Positions 1 through 7,495 of a stretch of DNA of 10,000 nucleotides are shown here, one piece after another. Source of the stretch: Nephromyces sp. MM_2019. Its lineage: Eukaryota; Apicomplexa; Aconoidasida; Nephromycida. Location of the stretch: positions 1 through 10,000 of the forward strand of contig JADHZB010000319.1 of the NCBI GenBank assembly GCA_015657535.1, written 5' to 3'. The notes below the pieces were generated by a model. The model was given only the letters and a program-made list of their open reading frames with translations. It had not been told where the DNA came from and made no database searches. The first letter of the stretch is position 1, and each line of letters begins with the position of its first letter. The translations under genes were made by a program, and so were the position numbers.

Positions 1-29
1 AAAAATAATTTAAAAGAAATTTTTTTCAG
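1..29 (+). other. 3' end of an intron of the alanine dehydrogenase gene
   Basis: The run TTTTTTTCAG ending at 29 is a classic 3' splice site with a pyrimidine tract. The alanine dehydrogenase reading frame is closed just upstream by a TAA at 6-8, while similarity to the enzyme starts exactly at base 30. The intron is therefore phase 0. Its 5' end and the upstream exon or exons lie outside the window. Confidence 0.88.
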
Positions 30-935
30 GTTAAAGAACCACAACCTCAAGAATATGATATGATTAAACAAGATCAAGTTGTATATACATATTTCCATTT
101 CGCAGCAGATGAAGGGTTAACAAAGGCTATGATGAAAACAAATGCAGTATGTATAGCATATGAAACCGTACAGACTGCAGATAAACAACTCCCATTATTA
201 ATGCCTATGTCTGAAATTGCGGGTCGTATGTCTATACAGGAAGGTGCAAAATACATTGAAAAACAATATGGTGGTAGTGGTGTGTTGATTTCTGGTGCAC
301 CTGGTGTACCTCCCGCCAAAGTTGTTGTATTAGGAGGTGGTGCAGTAGGCTCAAATGCTGCTCGTATGGCAGCTGGTTTAGGAGCTATGGTCACGGTTAT
401 GGATATTAATATGAACACACTAAGAAATCTAGATAATACATTACCTGCAAATGTTAAAACTGTTTATAATAATAGAGCCAATTTACTGAAGGAAATTTCA
501 GAAGCTGATCTTGTTGTAGGTGCTGTATTAGTTGCAGGTGCAGCTACACCTACTTTATTATATAAAGATGATTTAGCTAAGATGAAAAAAGGATCAGTTG
601 TTATAGATGTAGCTGTTGATCAAGGTGGTTGTATAGCTACATGTAAACCAACTACACATGATAACCCTACATATATAGTAGATGACATAGTACATTATTG
701 TGTAGGTAATATGCCTGGTGCAGTACCTAGAACATCTACTATGGCCCTTAACAATGCTACTGTAAGTTATGGCCTACAAATAGCTTGTAAAGGTTATAAG
801 AAAGCATGTATGGATAATGCAACGCTTATGGGTGGTTTAAATATAGCTAATGGTATTGTTACACACAAAGCAGTAGCTGAAACATTTAACTTCCCCTATA
901 CACCCGCACAAGAATTCTTAACCAATTCTGCATAA
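30..935 (+). CDS. Alanine dehydrogenase, 3'-terminal exon (N-terminal ~73 residues outside window)
   Basis: Alanine dehydrogenase interconverts L-alanine, NAD+ and water with pyruvate, ammonia and NADH. The exon encodes about 301 residues, beginning VKEPQPQEYD, which continues upstream of the first ATG at 60. It lines up without gaps, as I remember it, with Mycobacterium tuberculosis AlaDH from residue 74 on. On that numbering the substrate-binding Lys75 (codon 33-35), catalytic His96 (96-98), the NAD-ribose Asp198 in VMDIN (402-404) and catalytic Asp270 in VAVDQGG (618-620) are all present. The Rossmann glycine motif GGGAVGSNAA lies near 336-365. The frame ends with TAA at 933-935 at the usual C-terminus. 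The first ~73 residues and any targeting peptide are upstream. Unlike the other genes here, this exon contains no CA/TG expansion. AlaDH is patchily distributed in eukaryotes, so old lateral transfer from bacteria is possible but not testable here. Confidence 0.95.
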   Translation, partial: VKEPQPQEYDMIKQDQVVYTYFHFAADEGLTKAMMKTNAVCIAYETVQTADKQLPLLMPMSEIAGRMSIQEGAKYIEKQYGGSGVLISGAPGVPPAKVVVLGGGAVGSNAARMAAGLGAMVTVMDINMNTLRNLDNTLPANVKTVYNNRANLLKEISEADLVVGAVLVAGAATPTLLYKDDLAKMKKGSVVIDVAVDQGGCIATCKPTTHDNPTYIVDDIVHYCVGNMPGAVPRTSTMALNNATVSYGLQIACKGYKKACMDNATLMGGLNIANGIVTHKAVAETFNFPYTPAQEFLTNSA

Positions 936-2190
936 ACAATTATATATCATTTTATATTTTATTTGTATACATATTTGTTTATATATAATACAATTGGATA
1001 ATAATAACAATGCACACTATTATGATTACACGTATGATTATATTTTATATTTTTCTTTTTATGCTATATTATTTTAGATTATGATTTGTTATGTTATGTT
1101 ACACACACTAAACACATACACACATACACACATAACACTACACACTTGCATTTTTCATTTTAAAAATATATAATTATTAAAGAAGGAAAAAAAAAATAAT
1201 TAAAAAGCAATGAACAGTTACTAGCATTTGAATTTTATAATATTACTAGTCTTGATTTAATATTATCACACATAATACTCCTCTAATAATAGACATTGAT
1301 GTATATTGTTTATACAATTAATTGTGTTTGTACTTATGTGTATATTGTGTATATGAAAGAAATATATATAGAAGTAAAATCATCTAATATACACACATTT
1401 ATATACACTCTAGAATTTATTTTTATGTAAATATTAAAAGAAAAATTAAAAAGAAAAATTATAATTATACATAAAATGTTTATATTTCCAATATTCAAAC
1501 ATTGGATTTTTTTATATATTCACCATTACATAAACCACACAAAACTCTAAAATTAATCAAATATACTAACACATTTAAATTAATTTTTTAAAAAAATTGT
1601 GAGAAAGTTTATATGTTTAATAATATTGGACTATATTCTATATACTTCATTTATATATATACATATTATATTTATATCTACACATTATATATACATTATA
1701 TTTATACACATATATATACGTATATATGTAAACAGGTCAAAATTGAAATTATAAGCTATCTTGAAATATATATATTTACACACAAAGTTTGTTTATTTTA
1801 TTTTATCTGTTTTACACAAAAATTATTATTATTTTACAAATAAAACTAATATTTACAATAATTAGACATTACCAAAATTTATCAGTATTATACCCAATTA
1901 TTATTGTATATTTAACAAATCAAATTTCACACTCACACACATTTCATATAGCTAGGATTATATCAAACTTTGAAATTTTATAATATACATATATAATCTA
2001 TTCTACATATACACACACACAAAAAAAGCTATACATTACTTAAATACACATATACCATCTAAATCCACTCTCAGATAGACTCACAATTATACATAAACAT
2101 TTACAATCATATACACACACATCTAAAACTATATATACCAATATAATCATATACATACAACTACACTTATAAAACATTACACACACAATA
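936..2190. other. Convergent intergenic region, AT-rich, no gene seen
   Basis: This stretch lies between the stop of alanine dehydrogenase and the stop of the minus-strand RING gene, so it holds both 3' untranslated regions. It is very AT-rich with short CA tracts (about 1101-1144 and 1928-2190) and TA/TATATA runs (about 1650-1730). The open frames inside it (1613-1843 and 1789-1983) encode only Ile/Tyr/Phe-rich low-complexity peptides and have no recognisable domain. I see no AATAAA hexamer close after 935, so the polyadenylation signal is not the animal consensus or is degenerate. Confidence 0.6.
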
Positions 2191-3260
2191 TTATGAATTA
2201 CCCATAAACCATTCAGTTAAAGAATTAATCCATGATACAGTATTTGTAGGTGAATTAATAGTTGTAGATGCATTTGAAGGGTCTGTGTGTATAGGTGTGT
2301 GTGAGTGTGTGTGTGGAAATTCAAACATAATTTGATTGAAATCATTTTCTCCATATGTATTTAAACTCCACCTACAATTGGGACATGTGAGGCTAAACTT
2401 TAACCATTTTTTCAAACATTTCCAATGAAAGATATGATAACAGGGTAAATTTAAACATTCTTCACCTTGATCAATTTCTAATGTACACACTGTACATACA
2501 GGTGATGTATTTGTGTGTGTATCGTTTGTAGTGTCTCTACTATAATGGATATTAGATGATGTGTGTAAATTAGATAATGATGTGTGTGTATTTTGATTAT
2601 TAGATAATGTGTTCAAATTATTATGTATATTAGATGATGTGTGTGTTTGATCTATCTTGTTTAAAGGATATGGATGATCAATTCGATCTTTAGGATGTAT
2701 ACTTTGATTAACAGTATAAGGTTTTGAAGTTCCCTCATTCTGAGGAATACCTCCGTCTTTCCTAATAGGAGGGATGCCCGGTTCAATTGGAGGGCATGGA
2801 GGACAAAGACAATCTTCAGTTTGGATAGGTATTTCTTGTGTATTTTTAACCAGTTGGTGAGTATTTATAAGAGGTGTATGTGTATCACCTTGATAATGTG
2901 TATCATCAATATTATGTGTGTTACCTTGATTATGTGTATCATTTATATGATGTATAGCTATTGTATCCTTAACATGATGTGTATCATTTTGAAGCTCATT
3001 AGATAACCTTTTTTGTAGGAATATATTGTAGCGTTCTATATCAAACAAAACCTTTTTTTTCTCTATTTTTTCAATAAATTTCATATTTTCATTATCTGGA
3101 TTTCCTATACCCAAACGTGGCCTTATCCTATCTAATGTAGAAGGGTCTACCCTCGATAAAATTTGTATAACAAAATACCACTGTAATTCAATGGGTAGTG
3201 AACGAATTGTACGTGCCCATCTATCGGGTAATATATCCATTGCTGAAGGTACTAATGAAC
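2191..3260 (-). CDS. RING/Cdc48-N-like gene, exon 4: helical region, Thr-His linker and RING-H2 finger
   Basis: The exon begins with two bases completing a split Gly codon, then SLVPSAMDILPDRWARTIRS. About 80 residues with predicted helical character follow (SLPIELQWYFVIQILSRV, KFIEKIEKKK). Next is a low-complexity stretch rich in THN/NDTH and a CLCPPCPP cluster. The RING-H2 finger lies at 2374-2496: C-x2-C-x14-C-x-H-x2-H-x2-C-x10-C-x2-C. It has the expected hydrophobic core and Trp (HIFHWKCLKKWL) before CPNCR, close to the RNF126/RNF115 type of E3. The C-terminus is WINSLTEWFMGNS and the stop is TAA at 2191-2193. If translation instead began at the ATG at 3240, a 349-residue stand-alone RING protein would result. 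I prefer the joined model because upstream exon phases fit. Confidence 0.85.
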
Positions 3261-6200
3261 CTAATGTGTAAGTGTGTATATATGTGTGTGTAGGTAATGA
3301 TAAGTAATTGTGTTTAAATGAATATGTGTGAATTATTGTGTATCAATATATTTAATGGGTTTTTGAAATCATACACACTCATAACACATAATACAAACAC
3401 ATAATACATACACATAACACATAATACATATTCATAACACATAATACATACACATATAACACATACACATACATACATACACATAAAACATAATACATAT
3501 ACATAACACATAATACATACACATATAACACATATACATACATACATACACATAACACATAATACAAACACATAATACATATACATATAACACATACACA
3601 CACACACATAATACATACACATAACACATATACATAACACATAATACATATAACACATACATACATACACATAACACATAATACATATACATATAACACA
3701 TACACACACACACATAATACATACACATAATACCTATATATAATACATACACACATATACCTTCATAGTGTATGGTGGTGTCTTGACCAATTCGTGCCCC
3801 TCCATTAAGAGGGGCTGATGGTTCAGTAGCTACTACTTTAAATTCTACACCTGCATAATGAATTATTTCACCTTGTGTGTAAATTTTCCATGGGTGTGAT
3901 AATATATAAGGCCTTAACACATCTTCAAATATATTTGTTTCTTCATAGGTAGGTAGAGTATCTTCAAAGGGTAAAATGTGTATACGTCTATATTCACCAT
4001 ATGGGTCAATATCTAAATAGATTTCCTATTTATATAATTTATAGATTTATACACACACATATATATATAATGTATATACAGTTCTCAAATAGCTCATATG
4101 AAGTAGTTAAGCCATATATAAACATTGTTTAGGTTACACACTATATATATATATATTATATTGAGGGAAATCATCAATTAATCTACTCTTACAACCTATA
4201 TATACTCAGTATAATTTAACTACAATCAACATTACCTAAATCAACTCAACACACACATACATACACACACATACACACACATACATACACACGTATACAA
4301 ACATGCATTATAATCAAAGTTAATCCTAATGAATTACATAAACAATATATATATATATATATTACACTCCACCCATACACATACACACATGATATATATT
4401 CAATTCTCCCTCTCAAACACACACTCTATATATATAATAGTGTGTGTGTGTGTGTGTGTATGTACCGTTTTATTGTTAATAATGCCAGGTTTGTTATGAG
4501 GGTCAGTTGACCATACAAGAAAGGGTATATCAAAAATGTGTAGGGCTGAGCCAACGTAAACAGCCTCATTTGGGTGTTGTAAAAAATAGGGTAAAACATA
4601 GTGTTCATATAAATCTTTAATGTGTAACTCTTTACGTGATGTGTGTGTGTGTGTAAGATCAAGTTTAATTAAATCTTGATTATAGGTGTGTGTGTGTGGA
4701 TCCCTCCTAATTTGAATTTGTAAAGGGTAAGATATATCAAGGAATGATTCATTTGATGAACCATCACTAGTATAGTTATATTCATCCTGTGTGTGTATAT
4801 TTGGCCCTATATTATTACTATTATTATGTGCACACACATTTGAATTTTGTTTATATATTTCATACCTTTTGTGATTTACCCTTACCATTTTTCTCTCACG
4901 TATAGATGATTCATTATTATTTATATCACACACATCCTTTTGTATTTCTTCACACCCCTCTCTCATTGATTGTATATTATTATTACACACATGTGTATCT
5001 GTTATATGTGTGTTGATTGATTTCATTATATCTATCATATCTCTTACACACACCTCATCATTATCATTATCTTCTTTACACATTTCAGTATATACACTTT
5101 GACTCTCTCTACACACATCTCCCCTAATCTCCTCACTATTCGCCTCACTCGATTTACACATATATTTATCATCCCTCACTCCATCTCCTTTACACACACT
5201 TGTGTGTGTATCCTCATGAGTATGTGTGTGTGTATCCTCATGAGTATGTGTATCCTCATAAGTATGTGTGTGTGTATCCTCATAAGTATGTGTGTGTGTA
5301 TCCTCATGAGTATGTGTGTGTGTATCCTCATGAGTATGTGTATCCTCATGAATATGTGTGTGTGTATCCTCATGAATATGTGTGTGTGTATCCTCATAAG
5401 TATGTGTGTGTGTATCCTCATGAGTATGTGTATCCTCATGAATATGTGTGTGTGTATCCTCATAAGTATGTGTGTGTGTATCCTCTCTACCCTGAAGATG
5501 AGTGTGTGTAACCCCACTATGAATACGTGTGTGTACACATTTGGGTGAACCATCATCATAGGTTCGATAGTAAAAGGGATGATCAGTTTGGTGTGTAACA
5601 TGGCCCTCTAAATGATTCATCATTACAAAGGCTAAATCACCCATGTCTTGTATTTCTGTACCATAATTTATATAGTCATACATTTGCCTTAATTCCTTAC
5701 TTAATTTACACACACTATCATTACGGTCTATAATTGTGTTGGGGTAAGCAAAATATCCACACATTTTACTTGTGTGTGAATTTCTATTAATGAGTGCGAA
5801 TAATTGTATCTTATTTAACTCCTTTATAATTTCACCATTTGTATATATCATTGTTTCCTCACTCAAATAACCAATGTGTGGTACACACTCAATCACTATA
5901 TACCTTGCTATAATATGTGTGTGTACACCCTCTGTATCTAAAATAGGTGTTGATTGAGTGTGTGTGTGTGGTGTGTGTACGGGTGTATGTACATAGTTTG
6001 TTTGAGGTGTGTGTGATGGCGTAGATTGATTAGGTGTGTATGGGGTAGAGGTTGATAATGTAGGTGCGTGTATTGATCGTGTTGGTGTGTGTGTTGATAC
6101 AGTGGGTGTGTGTGTTGTGTACTGAGTAGGTGAGAATGTATTAGGGGGATTATTCGATTGGTTAGTGATATCTGTGTGTGTGTGTGATTCTATCTCTTGT

Positions 6201-7187
6201 GTATGGAGAGTGTGTATAGGTATTGTTGTAGAGGTTGAATGATTGAGGTGTGTGTGTATGCTACTAGTTGGAGATGTGATTGAAGAAAGTGTTGTCTGAT
6301 GTGTGTGTGTGTGTTGAGAATCAGAGTGTATTTCATTGGTGTGTAAAGGAGATTGATAATGTGTAGATTCAGAGTCTTGTACACACGCCTGTCATATATG
6401 ATGATTTTAAAAGGTTTAAATGTGTAAATTTTGACTAAAATATAAGATATTGTGTGTAGGTTTGTGTGTTGATACAATAGACAAGGCTTTAAGTGTATAT
6501 ATATTGTATCTGTGTGATGAGTAGGTGTTTATATAGAGTAAAACTCACCTCTATTGTGTGTGTAATATCATTTTCTAATAATTGTTCATTTAAATTAGAT
6601 ATGTGTGTTTCTGTGTGTGTAGCTTCAGGGGTATGTGTAATGATGTCTATATCTTGTGTTTGATATGTTTTGGTTGGATCAGTAGTGTGTGTGTGTGAGG
6701 TGTATGTTGTCTTTAGTATCTGAGAAGTATGTTCAAGATTTTGTGTGTGTGTGTGTGGGGTTTGTAATGAATTGGGTGTGTGTGTTACATTGTGTGTGTG
6801 TATAGTTTGTAGTGAATTGGGTGTGTGTGTGGTTTGTGAAGAATTGGGTGTGTGTGTGGTTTGTGACGAATTGGGTGTGTGTGCGGTTTGTGACGAATTA
6901 GGTATTATATTGGGTGTGTGTGAATTTTGTAATGAATTGTTTGTATGTGTGTGAGTTGATGAGTATGGCCAAACATTATAAAGGGTAGCGTGTGTAGACC
7001 CACACACACTATCTGAAAATTGTATTACACAGTTTTTAAAAATTTGTTTGTTTTGGCCCATCAAATTTCTAAGGCCCTCTAAAAGTTTTACGTTTTGTAG
7101 GCGATCATCGAGTGGTAAAATGTGTAATTTTTCAATTGCTTTAAGTGGTGTACCTGTAGGCCTACACACATCTAATTTAGTTGGCAT
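2191..7187 (-). CDS. RING-H2 E3 ubiquitin ligase with tandem Cdc48-N-like modules (four-exon gene model)
   Basis: Joining 7187-6549, 6388-4466, 4025-3761 and 3260-2191 gives 3897 bases, exactly 1299 codons including a TAA stop (2191-2193). Junction phases are 0, 0 and 1, and each matches on both sides. Predicted order over 1298 residues: a module-1 first half (about 19-75, with LHILPLDDRL); Thr/His/Ser/Asn-rich sequence (76-370); a module-1 second half (371-407); a region of unknown fold (408-500); an EDTHTH array (515-610); an acidic/Asn-rich linker; module 2 (about 805-864); module 3 (868-943); a helical region (about 955-1030); more Thr-His linker; and a RING-H2 finger (1198-1238). Module 3 resembles the second (beta-clam) half of the Cdc48/p97 N domain, for example IHILPFEDTLP, VEFKVVATEP and DTTIHYEG. 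The RING implies E2 binding and ubiquitin transfer. Substrate is unknown. Start chosen: ATG at 7187, the first codon of a conserved-looking N-terminus; only CA repeat lies upstream. Undetected extra introns in the low-complexity parts are possible. Confidence 0.75.
2374..2496 (-). other. RING-H2 zinc finger domain
   Basis: Eight zinc ligands are present in cross-brace order: Cys1198, Cys1201, Cys1216, His1218, His1221, Cys1224, Cys1235 and Cys1238 of the joined protein. Spacings fall within the RING family range. The Trp and Leu in KKWL, and the Pro and Arg in CPNCR, occupy the usual E2-contact positions, so it should be an active ligase finger. Confidence 0.93.
3261..3760 (-). other. Intron 3 of the RING/Cdc48-N-like gene (500 bases), repeat-filled
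   Basis: On the minus strand it begins GTATAT and ends at an AG just before 3260, phase 1. Between about 3370 and 3750 it is almost entirely ACACATA/ATACATA repeats on the + strand. Cys-Val-Tyr-rich frames run through it on the minus strand but they are repeat translations. Three AG dinucleotides spaced nine bases apart (exon starts at 3260, 3251 or 3242) all keep the frame. The outermost gives HYEG-SLVPSA-MDILPD and best matches the Cdc48 ending. Confidence 0.72.
3370..3755. repeat. Complex ACACATA/ATACATA satellite in intron 3, with a 54-base exact duplication
   Basis: The array is built from interleaved CATA, ACAC and AATACA motifs. A 54-base segment at 3571-3624 recurs exactly at 3677-3730, an offset of 106 bases. 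Shorter blocks such as ACATACATACATACACATA also recur (near 3540, 3470 and 3658). This points to recent segmental duplication within the array rather than simple dinucleotide slippage alone. Confidence 0.88.
3761..4025 (-). CDS. RING/Cdc48-N-like gene, exon 3 (88 codons + 1 base): Cdc48-Nc-like module
   Basis: This short exon encodes EIYLDIDPYGEYRRIHILPF followed by EDTLPTYEETNIFEDVLRPY, ILSHPWKIYTQGEIIHYAGV, EFKVVATEPS and GARIGQDTTIHYEG. From memory, Cdc48/p97 has closely similar text in its Nc beta-clam: VHILPVDDT, LFDVYLKPYFLEAYRP, VEFKVVETDP and DT-x-IHCEG. No CA/TG expansion interrupts it, a sign of constraint. The exon ends CACTATGAAG|GTATAT, leaving one base of a split codon. The frame has no ATG start: the GTG near 3918-3920 is an internal Val, as the similarity continues upstream of it. 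Confidence 0.82.
4026..4465 (-). other. Intron 2 of the RING/Cdc48-N-like gene (440 bases)
   Basis: On the minus strand it begins GTACAT directly after an ACG codon and ends TATATAAATAG before GAAATCTATTTAGATATTGAC. It is phase 0 on both sides. It contains TA and CA/TG dinucleotide runs. Joining across it completes module 2, giving NNKT|EIYLDIDPYG, which is why I accept it. Confidence 0.78.
4466..6388 (-). CDS. RING/Cdc48-N-like gene, exon 2 (641 codons)
   Basis: The frame is open for 1923 bases. I read it through from 6388, starting ACVQDSESTHYQSPL, to the GTG at 5896 and on to 4466, finding no stop. The first ~150 residues are Ser/Thr/Pro/His-rich. Then come conserved-looking blocks: IVIECVPHIGYLSEETMIYT (near 5900-5840), a segment with GYFAYPN and LAFVMMNHLEG, the EDTHTH array (5201-5487), an Asn/Asp/Glu-rich linker, and DLYEHYVLPYFLQHP...VGSALHIFDIPFLVWSTDP (about 4615-4500), the core of module 2. 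It ends AATAAAACG|GTACAT; the read-through past this donor is only THTHTH, which argues for splicing there. The GTG at 5896 is not a start, since the frame stays open well upstream. Confidence 0.75.
5201..5487 (-). repeat. In-frame coding minisatellite, EDTHTH units of 18 or 24 bases
   Basis: On the + strand the marker TCCTC(A/T) recurs 13 times, at 5211, 5235, 5253, 5277, 5301, 5325, 5343, 5367, 5391, 5415, 5433, 5457 and 5481. Spacings are 24 or 18 bases, in the order 24, 18, 24, 24, 24, 18, 24, 24, 24, 18, 24, 24. The 18 therefore returns every fourth unit, a 90-base higher-order period. On the minus strand each unit reads EDTHTHTY, EDTHTHIH, EDTHTHTH or the short EDTHTH. All spacings are multiples of three, so the frame is kept. 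Confidence 0.9.
6389..6548 (-). other. Intron 1 of the RING/Cdc48-N-like gene (160 bases)
   Basis: Read on the minus strand it begins GTGAGT and ends ATATATGACAG. It is phase 0 on both sides. The downstream frame is closed by an in-frame TGA inside that acceptor (TGACAG), which supports the exon boundary at 6388. It is the shortest intron here and, unlike the others, is not TG-rich in the sense direction. Confidence 0.72.
6549..7187 (-). CDS. RING/Cdc48-N-like gene, exon 1 (213 codons)
   Basis: The exon starts with MPTKLDVCRPTGTPLKAIEK and then LHILPLDDRLQNVKLLEGLR, which resembles the VHILP-x-DDT stretch that opens the Nc half of Cdc48. Residues 1-75 look globular; from about 76 the sequence becomes Thr-His-rich with copies of a nine-residue unit such as NSSQTTHTP. 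The exon ends at GAG|GTGAGTTTT (donor begins at 6548), the best donor match in the window. Without splicing the frame runs on to a stop at 6489 through meaningless sequence, so the splice is favoured. Upstream of the ATG the minus strand is almost pure CA repeat, consistent with a 5' UTR or promoter rather than another exon. Confidence 0.75.
6758..6945 (-). repeat. In-frame coding repeat, ~27-base NSSQTTHTP units
   Basis: On the + strand GAATTGGGTGTGTGTG recurs with GTTTGTGA-type spacers about every 27 bases. On the minus strand this gives tandem NSSQTAHTP, NSSQTTHTP, NSSQTTHTP and NSLQTIHTH, with a diverged NSLQTPHTH copy. The period is a multiple of three, so copy-number change keeps the frame of exon 1. 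Confidence 0.85.
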
Positions 7188-7191
7188 GGTG

Positions 7192-7495
7192 TATGTGTGT
7201 GTATATATATGTGTGTGTGTTTATGTGTGTTGTATGTGTGTGTGTGTCTGTGTGTTGTATGTGTGTGTTTTGTATGTGTGTGTGTGTATGTGTGTGTGTT
7301 GTGTGTGTGTGTGTGTATGTGTGTTGTGTGCATGTGTGTTGTGTGTGTGTGTTGTGTGTGTGTGTATGTATGTGTGTTTATTTATGAGATATATGATACA
7401 TTGTGCTTATGTGTGTGTGTGTCCGTGTGTATGTGTGTCTGTTTATTTATGATATATTTGATACATTTGTGTTTATGTGTGTGTGTGTCTATATA
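7192..7495. repeat. TG microsatellite upstream of the RING gene start
   Basis: About 300 bases are almost entirely TG on the + strand, interrupted by TATG, CATG and a short TTTATTTATGATATATTTGATA unit that appears twice (near 7377-7400 and 7440-7463). In the direction of the minus-strand gene it is a CA tract ending right at the proposed start codon. Confidence 0.9.

Noticed and set aside
1613..1983. Two short overlapping plus-strand frames, Ile/Tyr/Phe-rich
   Set aside because: They are low-complexity translations of TATA/TTTA repeats with no recognisable domain, in the 3' intergenic region.
3314..3756. Cys/Val/Tyr/Met-rich open frames on the minus strand
   Set aside because: They are translations of the intron 3 ACACATA repeat in several phases, with no domain, and they lie between exons whose phases fit each other.
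5201..5487. CRISPR-like regularly spaced repeat
   Set aside because: There are no unique spacers; units of 18/24 bases tile directly and are coding, and the organism is a eukaryote.
5099..5601. Frames on both strands through the EDTHTH array (Met-Cys-Val-Cys-Ile and Met-Arg-Ile-His repeats)
   Set aside because: The array has a period that is a multiple of three, so it is open in most frames. Only the EDTHTH frame continues into conserved-looking sequence on both sides.
5894..5896. GTG as the start of a 498-residue gene
   Set aside because: The frame is open for another 164 codons upstream to a good acceptor at 6389-6391, and similarity (IIARYIVIECVP) runs through the GTG.
6190..6477. 95-residue minus-strand frame
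   Set aside because: It lies in a different phase across exon 2 and intron 1; the phase used by exon 2 is open for much longer and joins to flanking exons.
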